IMG/VR virus record: IMGVR_UViG_3300030385_001328
Span: 1-26,650 of that record
Length of the DNA stretch: 26,650 nt
Source of the DNA: a virus
Direction: 5' to 3' (one strand)
Numbering within the stretch: the first letter of the stretch is position 1; each line of letters begins with the position of its first letter. The position numbers and the translations under genes are program-made. Below the pieces are notes generated by a model. That model was given only the letters and a program-made list of their open reading frames with translations. It had not been told where the DNA came from and made no database searches. Below are positions 1-8,220 of the stretch, one piece after another.

Positions 1-16
1 TAGATTTATATTCATA

Positions 17-40
17 CCCGAAATTAGCTATCGGGGGGGG
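17..40 (+). other. Small hairpin with a G8 run
   Basis: CCCGA (17-21) can pair with TCGGG (31-35) around a 9-base loop, and the 3' arm runs on into eight consecutive G. It lies upstream of the first small gene and of the terminase genes. If the genome is circular or opened near a packaging site, this is the gap between the HNH gene and the small terminase. The role is unknown. Confidence 0.35.
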
Positions 41-76
41 ATACAGTTTTAGTTCAGCAAACTTAAACCAAACACA

Positions 77-298
77 ATGGAAATATTTTTAATTTCAATC
101 TTAGTTTTTTTTATCTTAAACTTTTTAGGAAAGCAACTTCTTAAAACAATTAAAAAAAATGAAACACAAAAAAGACACCCTTATTTTTTAAAGGATGATA
201 TAGATTACAACTATAAACCAAAATGCAAATGTGATGGCTCAAGGACGAAAAAAATTACCGACAAAATTAAAGAAACTTCAGGGAACACTGAAAGCTGA
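77..298 (+). CDS. Small membrane-anchored protein of unknown function
   Basis: The 73-residue product begins with a hydrophobic helix (about residues 3-20, rich in I, L, V and F), followed by a basic and polar tail with a C-K-C motif near residues 49-51. This looks like a single-pass or anchored membrane protein with a cytoplasmic tail. I recognise no family. The last 65 bases overlap the small terminase gene in another frame, so the C-terminal part is compositionally constrained. The ATG follows an A-rich leader, as in neighbouring genes. It could be spurious. The clean membrane segment followed by a soluble tail argues that it is real. Confidence 0.45.
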   Translation: MEIFLISILVFFILNFLGKQLLKTIKKNETQKRHPYFLKDDIDYNYKPKCKCDGSRTKKITDKIKETSGNTES

Positions 299-710
299 GC
301 GGGTTTTAAACAATGAAATGGAAGTGGCGCTAGTGGTAAATATACCGCCAGCACCGCGCTGGCTTACAAAAATCGCTGCGCAAGAGTGGAAAAATGTTTG
401 CTTTGAATTATTTAATAAACAAATGCTACACAAAATTGACTTGCGATTCATAGAAGCTTACTGCAATGCAATGGCCTTACATATTGAAACGGAAATGATG
501 CTACGCAAAGAAGGGAGAATTCAAGTGTTTAAAAATGCTGATGGCACTATTAAGCACACGCAAAGCACCCCGTATCAAAAAATTGCAAACGATGCACTAG
601 ACAAAGCGTTAAAAATAGCCGCGCAGTTTGGCCTTACTCCGTGCGCCCGCACTAATATAAGCCAGCCAACACTGATCCAAACCAATAATGAATTCAACTT
701 CTTTGAATAA
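234..710 (+). CDS. terS: Terminase small subunit, P27 family
   Basis: The small terminase recognises phage DNA and recruits the large subunit for packaging. The 158-residue product starts MAQGRKKLPTKLKKLQGT, and the basic N-terminus with K-LQGT is typical of P27-family small terminases. A central helical segment follows (about residues 50-100, with AAQEWKNVC), then the usual C-terminal part (KIANDALDKALKIAAQFGLTP). I chose ATG 234 over an in-frame GTG at 231. The 3' end overlaps the large terminase start by 23 bases, the normal terS-terL arrangement. Confidence 0.88.
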   Translation: MAQGRKKLPTKLKKLQGTLKAERVLNNEMEVALVVNIPPAPRWLTKIAAQEWKNVCFELFNKQMLHKIDLRFIEAYCNAMALHIETEMMLRKEGRIQVFKNADGTIKHTQSTPYQKIANDALDKALKIAAQFGLTPCARTNISQPTLIQTNNEFNFFE

Positions 711-2265
711 AAAATATACTTTTGATAAAAAAGCGGCCGATCGTGCTGTGGCTTTTATAGAAACCCATATCCGCCACTGCAAAGGCGACTTGACTGGACA
801 GAAATTTATACTTGAAAAGTGGCAAAAGGATGAAATTATCAGGCCACTTTTTGGATGTAAGTTTAAAAAAACTGGCTTGCGTAGATACCGAACTTGCTAT
901 GTAGAAATTCCACGCAAGAACGGGAAGAGCAGCTTAGGCGCAGCCCTTGCTTTGTTTATGTTATTTGCAGATAGCGAACGCGGTGCGGAAATCTTTAGCT
1001 GCGCAGCCGATCGCAACCAAGCCAGTATCATTTTTAACATTGCAAAAACTATGGTAGAACTTTCTCCAGAATTATCAGCACGCGGAAAAGTATATAGAAA
1101 CAGCATAGTGAATCCAGTAAAAGGAAACACTTATAAAGTATTAAGTGCGGATGCAAAATTAGCGCACGGACATAATTCACACGGAATTTTTTTTGACGAA
1201 TTACACACGCAAAGGGATAGAACTTTGTTTGATGCTATGCAAACCAGCACGGGCGCGCGTAGCCAAAGCTTGATGATGTGTATTACTACGGCTGGCGCAA
1301 GCAAAACCGATGGAAATATTTGCTGGGAAATGCACGATTATGCTTCCAAAGTAAAAGAGGGGATAATAAAAGATGAAAGCTTTTTGCCCGTTATTTATGC
1401 AGCTGAGGAAAATGATGATATCCAACTTGTAAGCACTTGGAAAAAAGCAAACCCAAACTTCGATATCAGCATAAAAAAAGATTATTTTAAACGCGAAAGC
1501 GCAAAGGCGCGCGAGCTAGTTAGTTATGAAAATACTTTTAAGCGGCTGCATCTCAACATCTGGACAACCAATATAACGAAATGGATAGCCGATGATGTAT
1601 GGTGCGAAAACGCCAGCAAAATAAATCTAAAAGATTTGGAGGGGCGCGATTGCTGGGGCGGCTTAGATTTGGCCAGCACCCGCGATCTGAGTAGTTTGGT
1701 TTTACTATTCCCGATGGATGATGAAAAGTATATTGCTTTGCCTTTTTTTTGGCTACCGCGTGAAACAATTTACAACCGCGTTATGAAGGATAAAGTGCTT
1801 TATAATAAGTGGGTGGATCAAGGATTTATTTTTGCAAGCGAGGGCGATGTTCAAGATTATGAATTTATCCGTAAACAAATAAATGATCTAGGCGGAAAAT
1901 ACAATATAAAAAGCATCGCTTTTGACCGCTGGAACAGTTCGCAGCTGGTGGTAAATTTAGCAAATGATGGATGCACCCTTAGCCCCTTTGGACAAGGATT
2001 TGCCAGTATGAGCGCACCGACAAAAGAACTTGAAAAGATTATATTAAAAAGAAATTTGAACCACTTAGAAAACCCAGTGCTGCGCTGGCAGTGCTCCAAT
2101 GTTAGCTTACGAACAGATCCCGCTTTAAATATAAAAATTGACAAAGCCAAAAGCAGTGAAAAAGTGGATGGGATGGTGGCCTTAGTTATGGCACTGGGCG
2201 AATATTTAACTGATGAAACTGAAGGAAATAGCGTTTACGATGAACGCGGAATTTTAACATTATGA
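688..2265 (+). CDS. terL: Terminase large subunit (ATPase and nuclease)
   Basis: This is the packaging motor that pumps and cuts phage DNA. The 525-residue protein has a Walker A-type motif PRKNGKSS (75-82), Walker B GIFFDELHT (166-174), the coupling motif ITTAGAS (199-205), and a linker LHLNIWTT (287-294). An RNase H-like nuclease domain follows, with acidic residues in GGLDLASTRD (D327), AFDRWNSSQL (D412) and near the end in KVDGMVAL. This is the Terminase_1 family at its usual length. It starts inside the terS gene, and its stop overlaps the next ATG (ATGA at 2262). Confidence 0.96.
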   Translation: MNSTSLNKKYTFDKKAADRAVAFIETHIRHCKGDLTGQKFILEKWQKDEIIRPLFGCKFKKTGLRRYRTCYVEIPRKNGKSSLGAALALFMLFADSERGAEIFSCAADRNQASIIFNIAKTMVELSPELSARGKVYRNSIVNPVKGNTYKVLSADAKLAHGHNSHGIFFDELHTQRDRTLFDAMQTSTGARSQSLMMCITTAGASKTDGNICWEMHDYASKVKEGIIKDESFLPVIYAAEENDDIQLVSTWKKANPNFDISIKKDYFKRESAKARELVSYENTFKRLHLNIWTTNITKWIADDVWCENASKINLKDLEGRDCWGGLDLASTRDLSSLVLLFPMDDEKYIALPFFWLPRETIYNRVMKDKVLYNKWVDQGFIFASEGDVQDYEFIRKQINDLGGKYNIKSIAFDRWNSSQLVVNLANDGCTLSPFGQGFASMSAPTKELEKIILKRNLNHLENPVLRWQCSNVSLRTDPALNIKIDKAKSSEKVDGMVALVMALGEYLTDETEGNSVYDERGILTL

Positions 2266-2465
2266 AACAACTACCTTTTGAAATACTTGCGTTATTATCC
2301 CCTACGGGTTTTAATGATAGATTCCATACGAATTGCAAATCTACTAAAACCTATGTGGAAGCATACGAAAAAACAGATAGCGAATATGAACAAATTTTCG
2401 GCAAAAGAAAATATAGTTCTTATGAAAGTTTTCGGGTGTGTTTACATAGGCGCTTAAAAAAGTAA
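2262..2465 (+). CDS. Small hypothetical protein between terL and portal
   Basis: The 67-residue product has a charged, basic C-terminus (EQIFGKRKYSSYESFRVCLHRRLKK). It begins by ATGA overlap with the large terminase stop, which suggests translational coupling. I recognise no domain. The part EAYEKTDSEYEQIFG-KRKYSSYESF looks like a helical fold, as in other tiny proteins that sit between terminase and portal in phages of Bacteroidota. Its position suggests an accessory packaging or regulatory role, but nothing in the sequence shows this. Confidence 0.65.
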   Translation: MKQLPFEILALLSPTGFNDRFHTNCKSTKTYVEAYEKTDSEYEQIFGKRKYSSYESFRVCLHRRLKK

Positions 2466-2479
2466 CAATGTTACATTGT
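2462..2479. promoter_or_regulatory. Two overlapping short palindromes before the portal gene
   Basis: GTAAC-AAT-GTTAC (2462-2474) and ACAATG-TTA-CATTGT (2465-2479) are both perfect inverted repeats and share bases. They span the stop codon of the upstream small gene and the start of the 58-base gap before the portal ATG. They could be an operator or a weak RNA hairpin switch, or chance in AT-rich DNA. Confidence 0.3.
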
Positions 2480-2523
2480 AGAACTTTGGGCTTTGCGTAA
2501 ACTTGCAAAAAACCCTTGTTTTT

Positions 2524-3801
2524 ATGGCCATCTTTGATTATCTCCGCAACTTTTTTACACCAAATAAAACCCAAGAAAAACGCGGATTCTTAGAACAGAT
2601 GAGCCGTTATGGAAACAGTAGTGCCATTACAGTTAGCACAGATTCGGCAATGTCTTTTGCCGCTGTATTTGCAGCAATTAGAATTCTATCTGAAAGTGTA
2701 GCGCAGCTTCCGATACAACTTTGTGAGCGCGATGCCAACGGGGATAAAACTATTCGCACTGATCACCCGCTTTACAACTTAATTCACCGCAAGCCAAACG
2801 GATATATGACCACTTTTATTTTTATGCAAAAGATAATTACAGATCTTTGCACCAATGGAAATAGCTATGTTCAAATAGTAAGAAGCAATTCCGCGCAGCC
2901 GATAGAATTACTACCATTGCAAGTGGACAAAATGGATGTGAAGAAAATAGATGGAAAATATTTTTACCAATATACTGGCAATTCTAATGGAAATAATATG
3001 TTCGAGCCAGATGATATCCTACATTTTAAAGGCCTTACAACTGATGGCGTGATAGGATTAAGTCCGATTGATACTTGCGCCAATAGTATCGGGTGGGGAT
3101 TAAGCTTGGAAAGATACGGAAATACTTATTTTCAAAATGGCGCAAAGGTGAGCGGGGTTTTGCAAACCGATCGCAGTTTAAGCACGGAAGCAGTGGATAG
3201 ATTACGGAATTCATTCAATGCAAATTATAGTAAAATCGGGGATAGTAATAAAACCCTAATCCTAGAAGAGGGATTAAAATTTAATACCATCAGCTTATCC
3301 AATGAAGCCAGCCAGTTTCTAGTGAGCCGACAATTTAGCATTGAAGAAATTGCCCGCATCTTTAATTTGCCGCCCCACTTGCTGCGCGATTTAAGCAAAT
3401 CAAGCTTTTCAAATATCCAAGAACAAAGCCGCGAGTTTGTGCAATATAGTTTAATGCCTTACTTAAAAATGATAGAAAGCGAAATAAACGGAAAGCTATT
3501 TAAGAAAAATGAAATTGGTAAAATGTTTGTGGAATTTAATGTGAACGCGCTTTTGCGCGGTAACCCAAAAGATAGGAGCGAATATTATAGAACGATGCTT
3601 AATATAGGCGCAATGTCAATAAATGAAATCCGCCAAAAAGAAAATTTAAACGCAATAGAAGAAGGCGAAAATATGTTTATGCAAATGAATATGACAACGC
3701 TTACAAATATAGTAGAAGGACAACCAGCTGCAGAAGCACCAGCGCAGCCAGAAGTAGATGAAGAACTTTTGGAAGAAGAAATTACAAATGGAACAACTTA
3801 A
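2524..3801 (+). CDS. Portal protein, HK97 type
   Basis: The portal is a dodecameric ring at one capsid vertex through which DNA enters and leaves. From ATG 2524 the product is 425 residues. The HK97-type portal family is recognised from AAIRILSESVAQLPIQL near the N-terminus, a stretch with LLPLQVDKM, DILHFKGL and GVIGLSPIDTC, then ERYGNTYFQNGAKVSGVL and the C-terminal ARIFNLPPHLLRDL. The acidic C-terminal tail (EEEITNGTT) is usual. An in-frame TTG at 2503 would add seven residues. I prefer the ATG because MAIFDYLRNFF is the usual kind of start. Confidence 0.94.
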   Translation: MAIFDYLRNFFTPNKTQEKRGFLEQMSRYGNSSAITVSTDSAMSFAAVFAAIRILSESVAQLPIQLCERDANGDKTIRTDHPLYNLIHRKPNGYMTTFIFMQKIITDLCTNGNSYVQIVRSNSAQPIELLPLQVDKMDVKKIDGKYFYQYTGNSNGNNMFEPDDILHFKGLTTDGVIGLSPIDTCANSIGWGLSLERYGNTYFQNGAKVSGVLQTDRSLSTEAVDRLRNSFNANYSKIGDSNKTLILEEGLKFNTISLSNEASQFLVSRQFSIEEIARIFNLPPHLLRDLSKSSFSNIQEQSREFVQYSLMPYLKMIESEINGKLFKKNEIGKMFVEFNVNALLRGNPKDRSEYYRTMLNIGAMSINEIRQKENLNAIEEGENMFMQMNMTTLTNIVEGQPAAEAPAQPEVDEELLEEEITNGTT

Positions 3802-3810
3802 AAAATAAAA

Positions 3811-4782
3811 ATGCCAATACCTAAGCCAAACGAAAACGAAACCGAACAAGATTTTTTGGATAGGTGTATGTCCGATGATACAATGCAAGAATATGAAAAC
3901 GATGAACGGCTGGCAATATGTAAAACCCAAATTGAAAATAAAAATACCAATGCTATGGCAACAAAAAGACACATAAAAGAAGTAATAGAGGACAACGAAA
4001 CTATCACAATAGTTTACGAAAAGGACGAAAATTTTGAGGGCTTAAAATTAAAAGATGAAGATATGCCAGATGAGGGAGATGAAGAAACAATAGGGGAAGA
4101 TGAAGAAACAGATGGCGAGGAAGAAGAAGAATATAACAGCTTCCACCCTACCGAAATAAAATCAGTATGGGATAATAACATTACAACTGAAAAACGCTTT
4201 TACAATGTAGCCACACGCATCACCAAGCGCAATGGTAAACAAGTAATTGAAGGACACGCTGCAATTTACGATAGCCCTAGTGAAGATCTGGGTGGATTTA
4301 CCGAGCGCATAAAAAAAGGCGCTTTTGATAATGTTTTAGATAATGATGTGCGGGCTTATTTTAACCACGATCCAAATTTTATCTTAGGGCGCACAACCAG
4401 CGGAACGCTACGAATAAGCGCTGATGATACTGGCTTAAAATATGAATTTGATGTGCCTGATACAACTGCTGGACGCGATTTGGTAGTTAGTATGAAGCGC
4501 GGGGATATAACACAAAGCAGCTTTGCGTTCACTGTGGAAGAAGATTCTTGGGAACAAATTGAGGGCAAAGATATTAGAACAATAAACAAAGTAAAAAGAT
4601 TATATGATGTGAGCCCAGTTTCCATTCCAGCATATCCTTCCGCAAATGATTTAGCACTGGCGCAGCGTAGCAAAATGATTTATATAGATAAGCAAAAAAT
4701 GCAAGAAGAAACAGATGATGAGATTAATAGAAGTATTGAAAAATTGAAATTAAAAATTAACATATTAAAAAGAAAAAAATGA
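3811..4782 (+). CDS. Prohead maturation protease with an N-terminal Cys-motif extension and acidic linker
   Basis: This is the HK97-type prohead serine protease that trims capsid proteins during head maturation. The protease core is about residues 125-285: GHAAIYDSPSEDLGGFTERI, the catalytic His in FNHDPNFILGR (H186) and the catalytic Ser in ITQSSFAF (S236/S237), followed by VSPVSIPAYP. Two extra parts precede it. Residues 1-42 carry a phage motif (PIPKPNENETEQDF, RCM, RLAICKTQ) with cysteines C19 and C37. Residues 84-108 are almost entirely acidic. The C-terminus is a charged helix. The stop overlaps the capsid start (ATGA at 4779). An internal ATG at 3955 would remove the Cys motif. Confidence 0.92.
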   Translation: MPIPKPNENETEQDFLDRCMSDDTMQEYENDERLAICKTQIENKNTNAMATKRHIKEVIEDNETITIVYEKDENFEGLKLKDEDMPDEGDEETIGEDEETDGEEEEEYNSFHPTEIKSVWDNNITTEKRFYNVATRITKRNGKQVIEGHAAIYDSPSEDLGGFTERIKKGAFDNVLDNDVRAYFNHDPNFILGRTTSGTLRISADDTGLKYEFDVPDTTAGRDLVVSMKRGDITQSSFAFTVEEDSWEQIEGKDIRTINKVKRLYDVSPVSIPAYPSANDLALAQRSKMIYIDKQKMQEETDDEINRSIEKLKLKINILKRKK

Positions 4783-5999
4783 AAAAAAGTATAGAACTTA
4801 AAGAGCAGCGCTCTGATGTTATTTCTAAACTGGAAGCAATTAGCACTGCTGCTGATGCCGTAAAGGAAGAACTAACAACTGAGCAAACTGCTGAAATAGA
4901 TACGCTTTTAAAAGAAGCCGATGAAATTGAAGCAAAAATTTCAAGGGCTGAAAAATTAGAAGCCAATCTAAGAACAGCTGCGGCTGTTAGTGGCACTAAA
5001 ATAGAGCCACAAAATGATAAAGATCTTAATAAATTTACTTTTCAAGCTGCAATGCGTGCTGCTTTAACTGGTAAAGTTGAGGGGATAGTAAAAGAAATGG
5101 ATCAAGAAGCAAGAAACGAAGCTAGATACACTGGCCAAACTTACAAAGGGATTGCTATTCCAGCTTCTATTTTAACTAGAACTTGGCTTACTGCTGAATC
5201 CAATTCAGTTGATACGCAAAGCTGGACAGATCAATTAGAATCGAATCTTGTGCTTGCGAGCGCGGGCGCTAATTTTTACGGGGGTGTAAATGATTTAAAA
5301 TTCCCAATTTTTAGTGACATTGCTTCTACTTGGGTTAGTGAAGACGGATCTTCTGGTGCTGCGGCTGCGGCTGGAAACACCACTTCCGTAACGCTATCGC
5401 CAAAGAAATTGATTTCGGTAGTAAATATGACGCAAGAAAGTATCGTTCAAAATGCTTCCTTAGAATCAGCACTGCAAGCCAATATGGCTAGACAAATGGC
5501 TGGGGCTTTGGAATTTGCTTTACTTGATACTGCTGATGTTAGTAATGCACCGCTATCAATTTTCGCTGATGCAACGGCTGGACCGACTACTGTTCTAGCA
5601 GCTGATTGGATAGAAATGGAAACTGATACTTTGGCTGCTGGCGTTCAATTAGAAGGCGCGCGAATGGCTTACTTATTGGATATGGATGCTTATAAAATTG
5701 TAAAAACTTTGGCAACCGCACAAGTGGGGATTTTCCCAATTTGGGATAATGCTGATAAACGCTTAAACGGCTATTATGCTTTTGCTTCTGCTAATGTTGC
5801 TAATGCTGGCACAAGTGCAAAAGGACACGCTTTATTCGGAGATTTTGGAAAAGTTCATATCGCTCAGTTTGGCGGATTGGATCTCCTTTTTGATCCATAC
5901 ACCACAGCGACAACGGGAATTCCACGAATGATTGTTACTGGGCTTTTTGATGGTGATGCAGTTCAAAATGCGTCTTTTACAAAATTGATTGAAGCGTAA
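4779..5999 (+). CDS. Major capsid protein, HK97 fold
   Basis: This is the main shell protein of the head. The 406-residue product begins with a charged coiled-coil region (about residues 3-65), corresponding to the delta or scaffolding domain that the upstream protease would remove. The shell domain follows, with recognisable stretches YKGIAIPASILTRTW, LKFPIFSDIASTWVSEDG, TQESIVQNASLESALQ and IPRMIVTGLFDGDAV near the C-terminus. The length fits the family. A 240-base non-coding gap follows it, unusual in this tightly packed genome, so capsid expression may be set apart from the next genes. Confidence 0.95.
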   Translation: MKKSIELKEQRSDVISKLEAISTAADAVKEELTTEQTAEIDTLLKEADEIEAKISRAEKLEANLRTAAAVSGTKIEPQNDKDLNKFTFQAAMRAALTGKVEGIVKEMDQEARNEARYTGQTYKGIAIPASILTRTWLTAESNSVDTQSWTDQLESNLVLASAGANFYGGVNDLKFPIFSDIASTWVSEDGSSGAAAAAGNTTSVTLSPKKLISVVNMTQESIVQNASLESALQANMARQMAGALEFALLDTADVSNAPLSIFADATAGPTTVLAADWIEMETDTLAAGVQLEGARMAYLLDMDAYKIVKTLATAQVGIFPIWDNADKRLNGYYAFASANVANAGTSAKGHALFGDFGKVHIAQFGGLDLLFDPYTTATTGIPRMIVTGLFDGDAVQNASFTKLIEA

Positions 6000-6036
6000 A
6001 AGTTGCAAAATTTTTGCTTTGTTTTCGGGCGTTTTT

Positions 6037-6053
6037 GGCGTAATTTTTACGCC
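6037..6053 (+). terminator. Hairpin after the capsid gene
   Basis: GGCGTAA (6037-6043) pairs perfectly with TTACGCC (6047-6053) around a TTT loop. No T-tract follows, so it is a weak intrinsic terminator candidate. It may instead protect the capsid mRNA 3' end or be an RNA processing site. Confidence 0.4.
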
Positions 6054-6077
6054 TTAAACACCCCAAACAAGCAGAAA

Positions 6078-6108
6078 GCTTAAATGCCGCTGATGGTGGT
6101 TTTTAAGC
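6078..6108 (+). terminator. Larger hairpin after the capsid gene
   Basis: GCTTAAA (6078-6084) pairs with TTTAAGC (6102-6108). After one T-T mismatch the stem goes on as G-CCGC (6086-6090) against GTGG-T (6096-6100), with two G-T pairs, closing on a TGATG loop. A short T stretch (GTTTT) follows. It may be a terminator or a structured leader for the connector genes. Confidence 0.45.
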
Positions 6109-6166
6109 GTTTTAAGGGACTTAGGGCTTTGGCCACTGCTAGTATATGTAAAACAAAAGATGTGCG

Positions 6167-6184
6167 TTTTACTAGGTTAAAAGC
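6167..6184 (-). repeat. 18-bp operator-like element, copy 1 (minus orientation)
   Basis: On the minus strand this reads GCTTTTAACCTAGTAAAA, an exact match to 18226-18243 on the plus strand. The core TTTTA-ACCTAG-TAAAA is an interrupted palindrome. It sits 56 bases upstream of the connector gene, in the gap after the capsid gene. Both exact copies are non-coding, which suggests a protein binding site. Confidence 0.6.
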
Positions 6185-6239
6185 AAAAAGAAAAAAAATA
6201 TTATGTTAAATAGAAAACACCTAAAAAAAGCGTTAAAAA

Positions 6240-6869
6240 ATGGCTAGAAGTTTAAGAATAAACACACCAAACACGACGGCAATAAATTCGCTGGTGGAGT
6301 GCAAAGCGCACCTAAGAATTGAAGTTTCGGACGATGATGCTTACATCAATTCTTTGGCACTGGTGGCAAAACAAACGATAGAAAGTTATTGTAATATTTT
6401 TATAATGGAAACCGAATGCACGCAACTTTGCGATACTTGGGTAGATACTTATCAGCTTTATTATGGAGCGCCTAAAAATTTAATGAATGGAACCTCTTCT
6501 TACATAGATGTAATAAAGTTCCAATATTTTGATACCGCTGGGGTGATACAAAATTGGGCGACCACGGACTACATTGTAGATGATACTTCTATGCCCGCAA
6601 GAATAGGGCTAGATCCTAGCGGGGATGGGTATCCAAATATTGAAAATAGATTAAACGCCATTGAAATTACCTATGATGTGGGGATGGCAGAAACAGATGA
6701 TGTGCCAGAAGCTTTAAAGCAAGCCGCTTTAATTTTAGTCGGCCAATGGTATGAAAACCGCCAAGAAGCTGTGGTGGGGCGTTCCGTAGGAATTATCCCA
6801 TTAACTGCGCGTTATTTAATGGATCCTTATAAGATTCAAACTATGGGGCTTCCCACTTGCGTATTATGA
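6240..6869 (+). CDS. Head-tail connector (gp6-like adaptor)
   Basis: This protein docks under the portal as the first adaptor ring. The 209-residue product shows the gp6-like pattern: an N-terminal helix pair, VECKAHLRIEVSDDDAYINSLALVAKQTIESYC, a beta-rich middle, and a C-terminal helical part with PEALKQAALILVGQWYENRQEAV. Family members are usually somewhat shorter. The middle insert (about residues 60-130) accounts for the extra length. It opens the connector operon after the long gap, and its stop overlaps the next start (ATGA at 6866). Confidence 0.85.
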   Translation: MARSLRINTPNTTAINSLVECKAHLRIEVSDDDAYINSLALVAKQTIESYCNIFIMETECTQLCDTWVDTYQLYYGAPKNLMNGTSSYIDVIKFQYFDTAGVIQNWATTDYIVDDTSMPARIGLDPSGDGYPNIENRLNAIEITYDVGMAETDDVPEALKQAALILVGQWYENRQEAVVGRSVGIIPLTARYLMDPYKIQTMGLPTCVL

Positions 6870-7261
6870 TTACAATAGGCCAACTTGATAGGAAAGTGCT
6901 AATACAACATAAAGATATATCGCGGGATGCTATTGGTGGAAACACTGTAGAATGGGTAGATCTTGGAGATGATGGGCTGATGCTTTCGTCTTTTATAGAA
7001 TTCAAAAGCGGCAAAGAAACTGATGGGAGTGAACGCTTAAACGAAAAGGAAGTAGTGATTTTTTATATAAGGAATATCGGGGGTGATATTAAAAAAATAA
7101 ATGCTTACGAGTATAGAATAGCTTATCCCGTAACTGCTAGCGCAGTAATAACAGCAACAACGGAATTTTATTATGTTTCAGCGGTGCAAGAATATGAAGG
7201 AAGAAATAGATTTTTAAAAATACTAACAGAAAAACGCACCAGCGAACTAACGCGATTATGA
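6866..7261 (+). CDS. Head-tail adaptor / head closure protein
   Basis: This is probably the second connector ring (head closure, phage_H_T_join-like). The 131-residue product starts MITIGQLDRKVLIQHK, followed by a polar loop and WVDLGD, a pattern common to this small beta-barrel family. ATG 6866 is chosen over an in-frame TTG at 6857 because it overlaps the upstream stop as ATGA. Its own stop overlaps the next ATG (7258). The neighbours on both sides are connector proteins, which supports the call. Confidence 0.8.
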   Translation: MITIGQLDRKVLIQHKDISRDAIGGNTVEWVDLGDDGLMLSSFIEFKSGKETDGSERLNEKEVVIFYIRNIGGDIKKINAYEYRIAYPVTASAVITATTEFYYVSAVQEYEGRNRFLKILTEKRTSELTRL

Positions 7262-7803
7262 TACGAGTAGATATGCTAGGAGATGAACAAACCCGCAAAG
7301 CTTTTTTAAGAATTGCCAAAGCACTGGGGAACGATAATGAATTAATCAAGAAAGTTATTAAGCCCGCAGCAAAGCCCTTAGTAAAAGCGATGCGTGAATT
7401 AGCGCCAGAACTACAAAGCGCGCCCGTCTTTAAAGTTTACCGCACACCTAAAAAATCAAGGAAATTAAAAGCACCCAAAGGAATGGGGAAAGTAGTTTAC
7501 ACCATTAAAAGCGGAACACTAAAAAAATCGATTGGAATTTTTACAACGCCAAACAGCCGCAAGATGCCCGCTATTTATGTCGGACCGAGATATAAATTTG
7601 CAAGCTGGAAAGCTCCAGAAAAGGGTGGATGGTTTTGGCCTTTTGTGCAATTTGGAACTGATCTGGTGAAAGCAAATACTTTTATTTTAAAAGCGGCAAT
7701 GGCCACGCGCAGCAATGTTTTAGGAATAGCCAAAAGCTTGGCGAAAAAAAGAGTTGTGGAAGTAGTTAATAAGAACGGAAGAAAAGGAATAACTTTGCAA
7801 TGA
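7258..7803 (+). CDS. HK97 gp10-like neck/tail-completion protein
   Basis: The 181-residue product has the pattern of HK97 gp10-like proteins, which act at the head-tail joint. It has an N-terminal amphipathic helix, IKPAAKPLVKAMRELAP, a long basic stretch (RTPKKSRKLKAPKGMGK), TLKKSIGIFTT, and the aromatic motif GWFWPFVQFGT followed by a C-terminal helix. It is strongly basic overall. It lies between the head closure gene and a DUF3168-type gene, the usual order in siphophages, and is coupled to both by overlapping start and stop codons. Confidence 0.82.
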   Translation: MIRVDMLGDEQTRKAFLRIAKALGNDNELIKKVIKPAAKPLVKAMRELAPELQSAPVFKVYRTPKKSRKLKAPKGMGKVVYTIKSGTLKKSIGIFTTPNSRKMPAIYVGPRYKFASWKAPEKGGWFWPFVQFGTDLVKANTFILKAAMATRSNVLGIAKSLAKKRVVEVVNKNGRKGITLQ

Positions 7804-8210
7804 TAGGGAAAGCGATATATAATATTTTAACAACTGACGCCACAGTATCGGCTAAAATAGGATTACGCTGCTATCCAAATATAAATACAGAACGCGCAAA
7901 TAGTTTTCCTTATATAGTTTATACCCACGCGGGAGAAGATCCACACGATACAAAAAACGGAGTTTCTACATTAAATACAGCTTTAATTGATGTTAGTATT
8001 TATACGAATGATATGCTAGTAAACGAAATACTAGCGGAAGAGGTGCGCCAAGCGCTTGATCGTAAAAGCGGAACTTATAATACGATCGTAGTGCAAAGCG
8101 TTCAATATACAAACCAATCAAACCAATTTGAATTTGATGGAACAGATGATGATGACGGGCTTTTTTTAATAAGCCAAACTTATAAAATTAGATATGAACC
8201 AGTAAATTAA
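7800..8210 (+). CDS. Tail completion/terminator protein, DUF3168-like
   Basis: The 136-residue product fits the DUF3168 family of tail terminator or completion proteins, which cap the tail tube at the head side. Visible family features are a short N-terminal helix (IGKAIYNILTTDATVSAKIG), RCYPNINTERANSFPYIVYT, a middle strand STLNTALIDVSIYTND, a helix VNEILAEEVRQALD, and a C-terminal strand FLISQTYKIRYE. The start overlaps the upstream stop by four bases. Confidence 0.82.
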   Translation: MIGKAIYNILTTDATVSAKIGLRCYPNINTERANSFPYIVYTHAGEDPHDTKNGVSTLNTALIDVSIYTNDMLVNEILAEEVRQALDRKSGTYNTIVVQSVQYTNQSNQFEFDGTDDDDGLFLISQTYKIRYEPVN

Positions 8211-8220
8211 AAAAAAAATT

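Noticed and set aside
2503-2523. TTG start for the portal protein
   Set aside because: It adds seven residues without family support, and ATG 2524 gives a normal portal N-terminus.
6203-6256. Short open frame in the gap after the capsid gene
   Set aside because: It encodes only 17 residues, is lysine-rich because of A-runs, and overlaps the connector start. It is probably not a gene.
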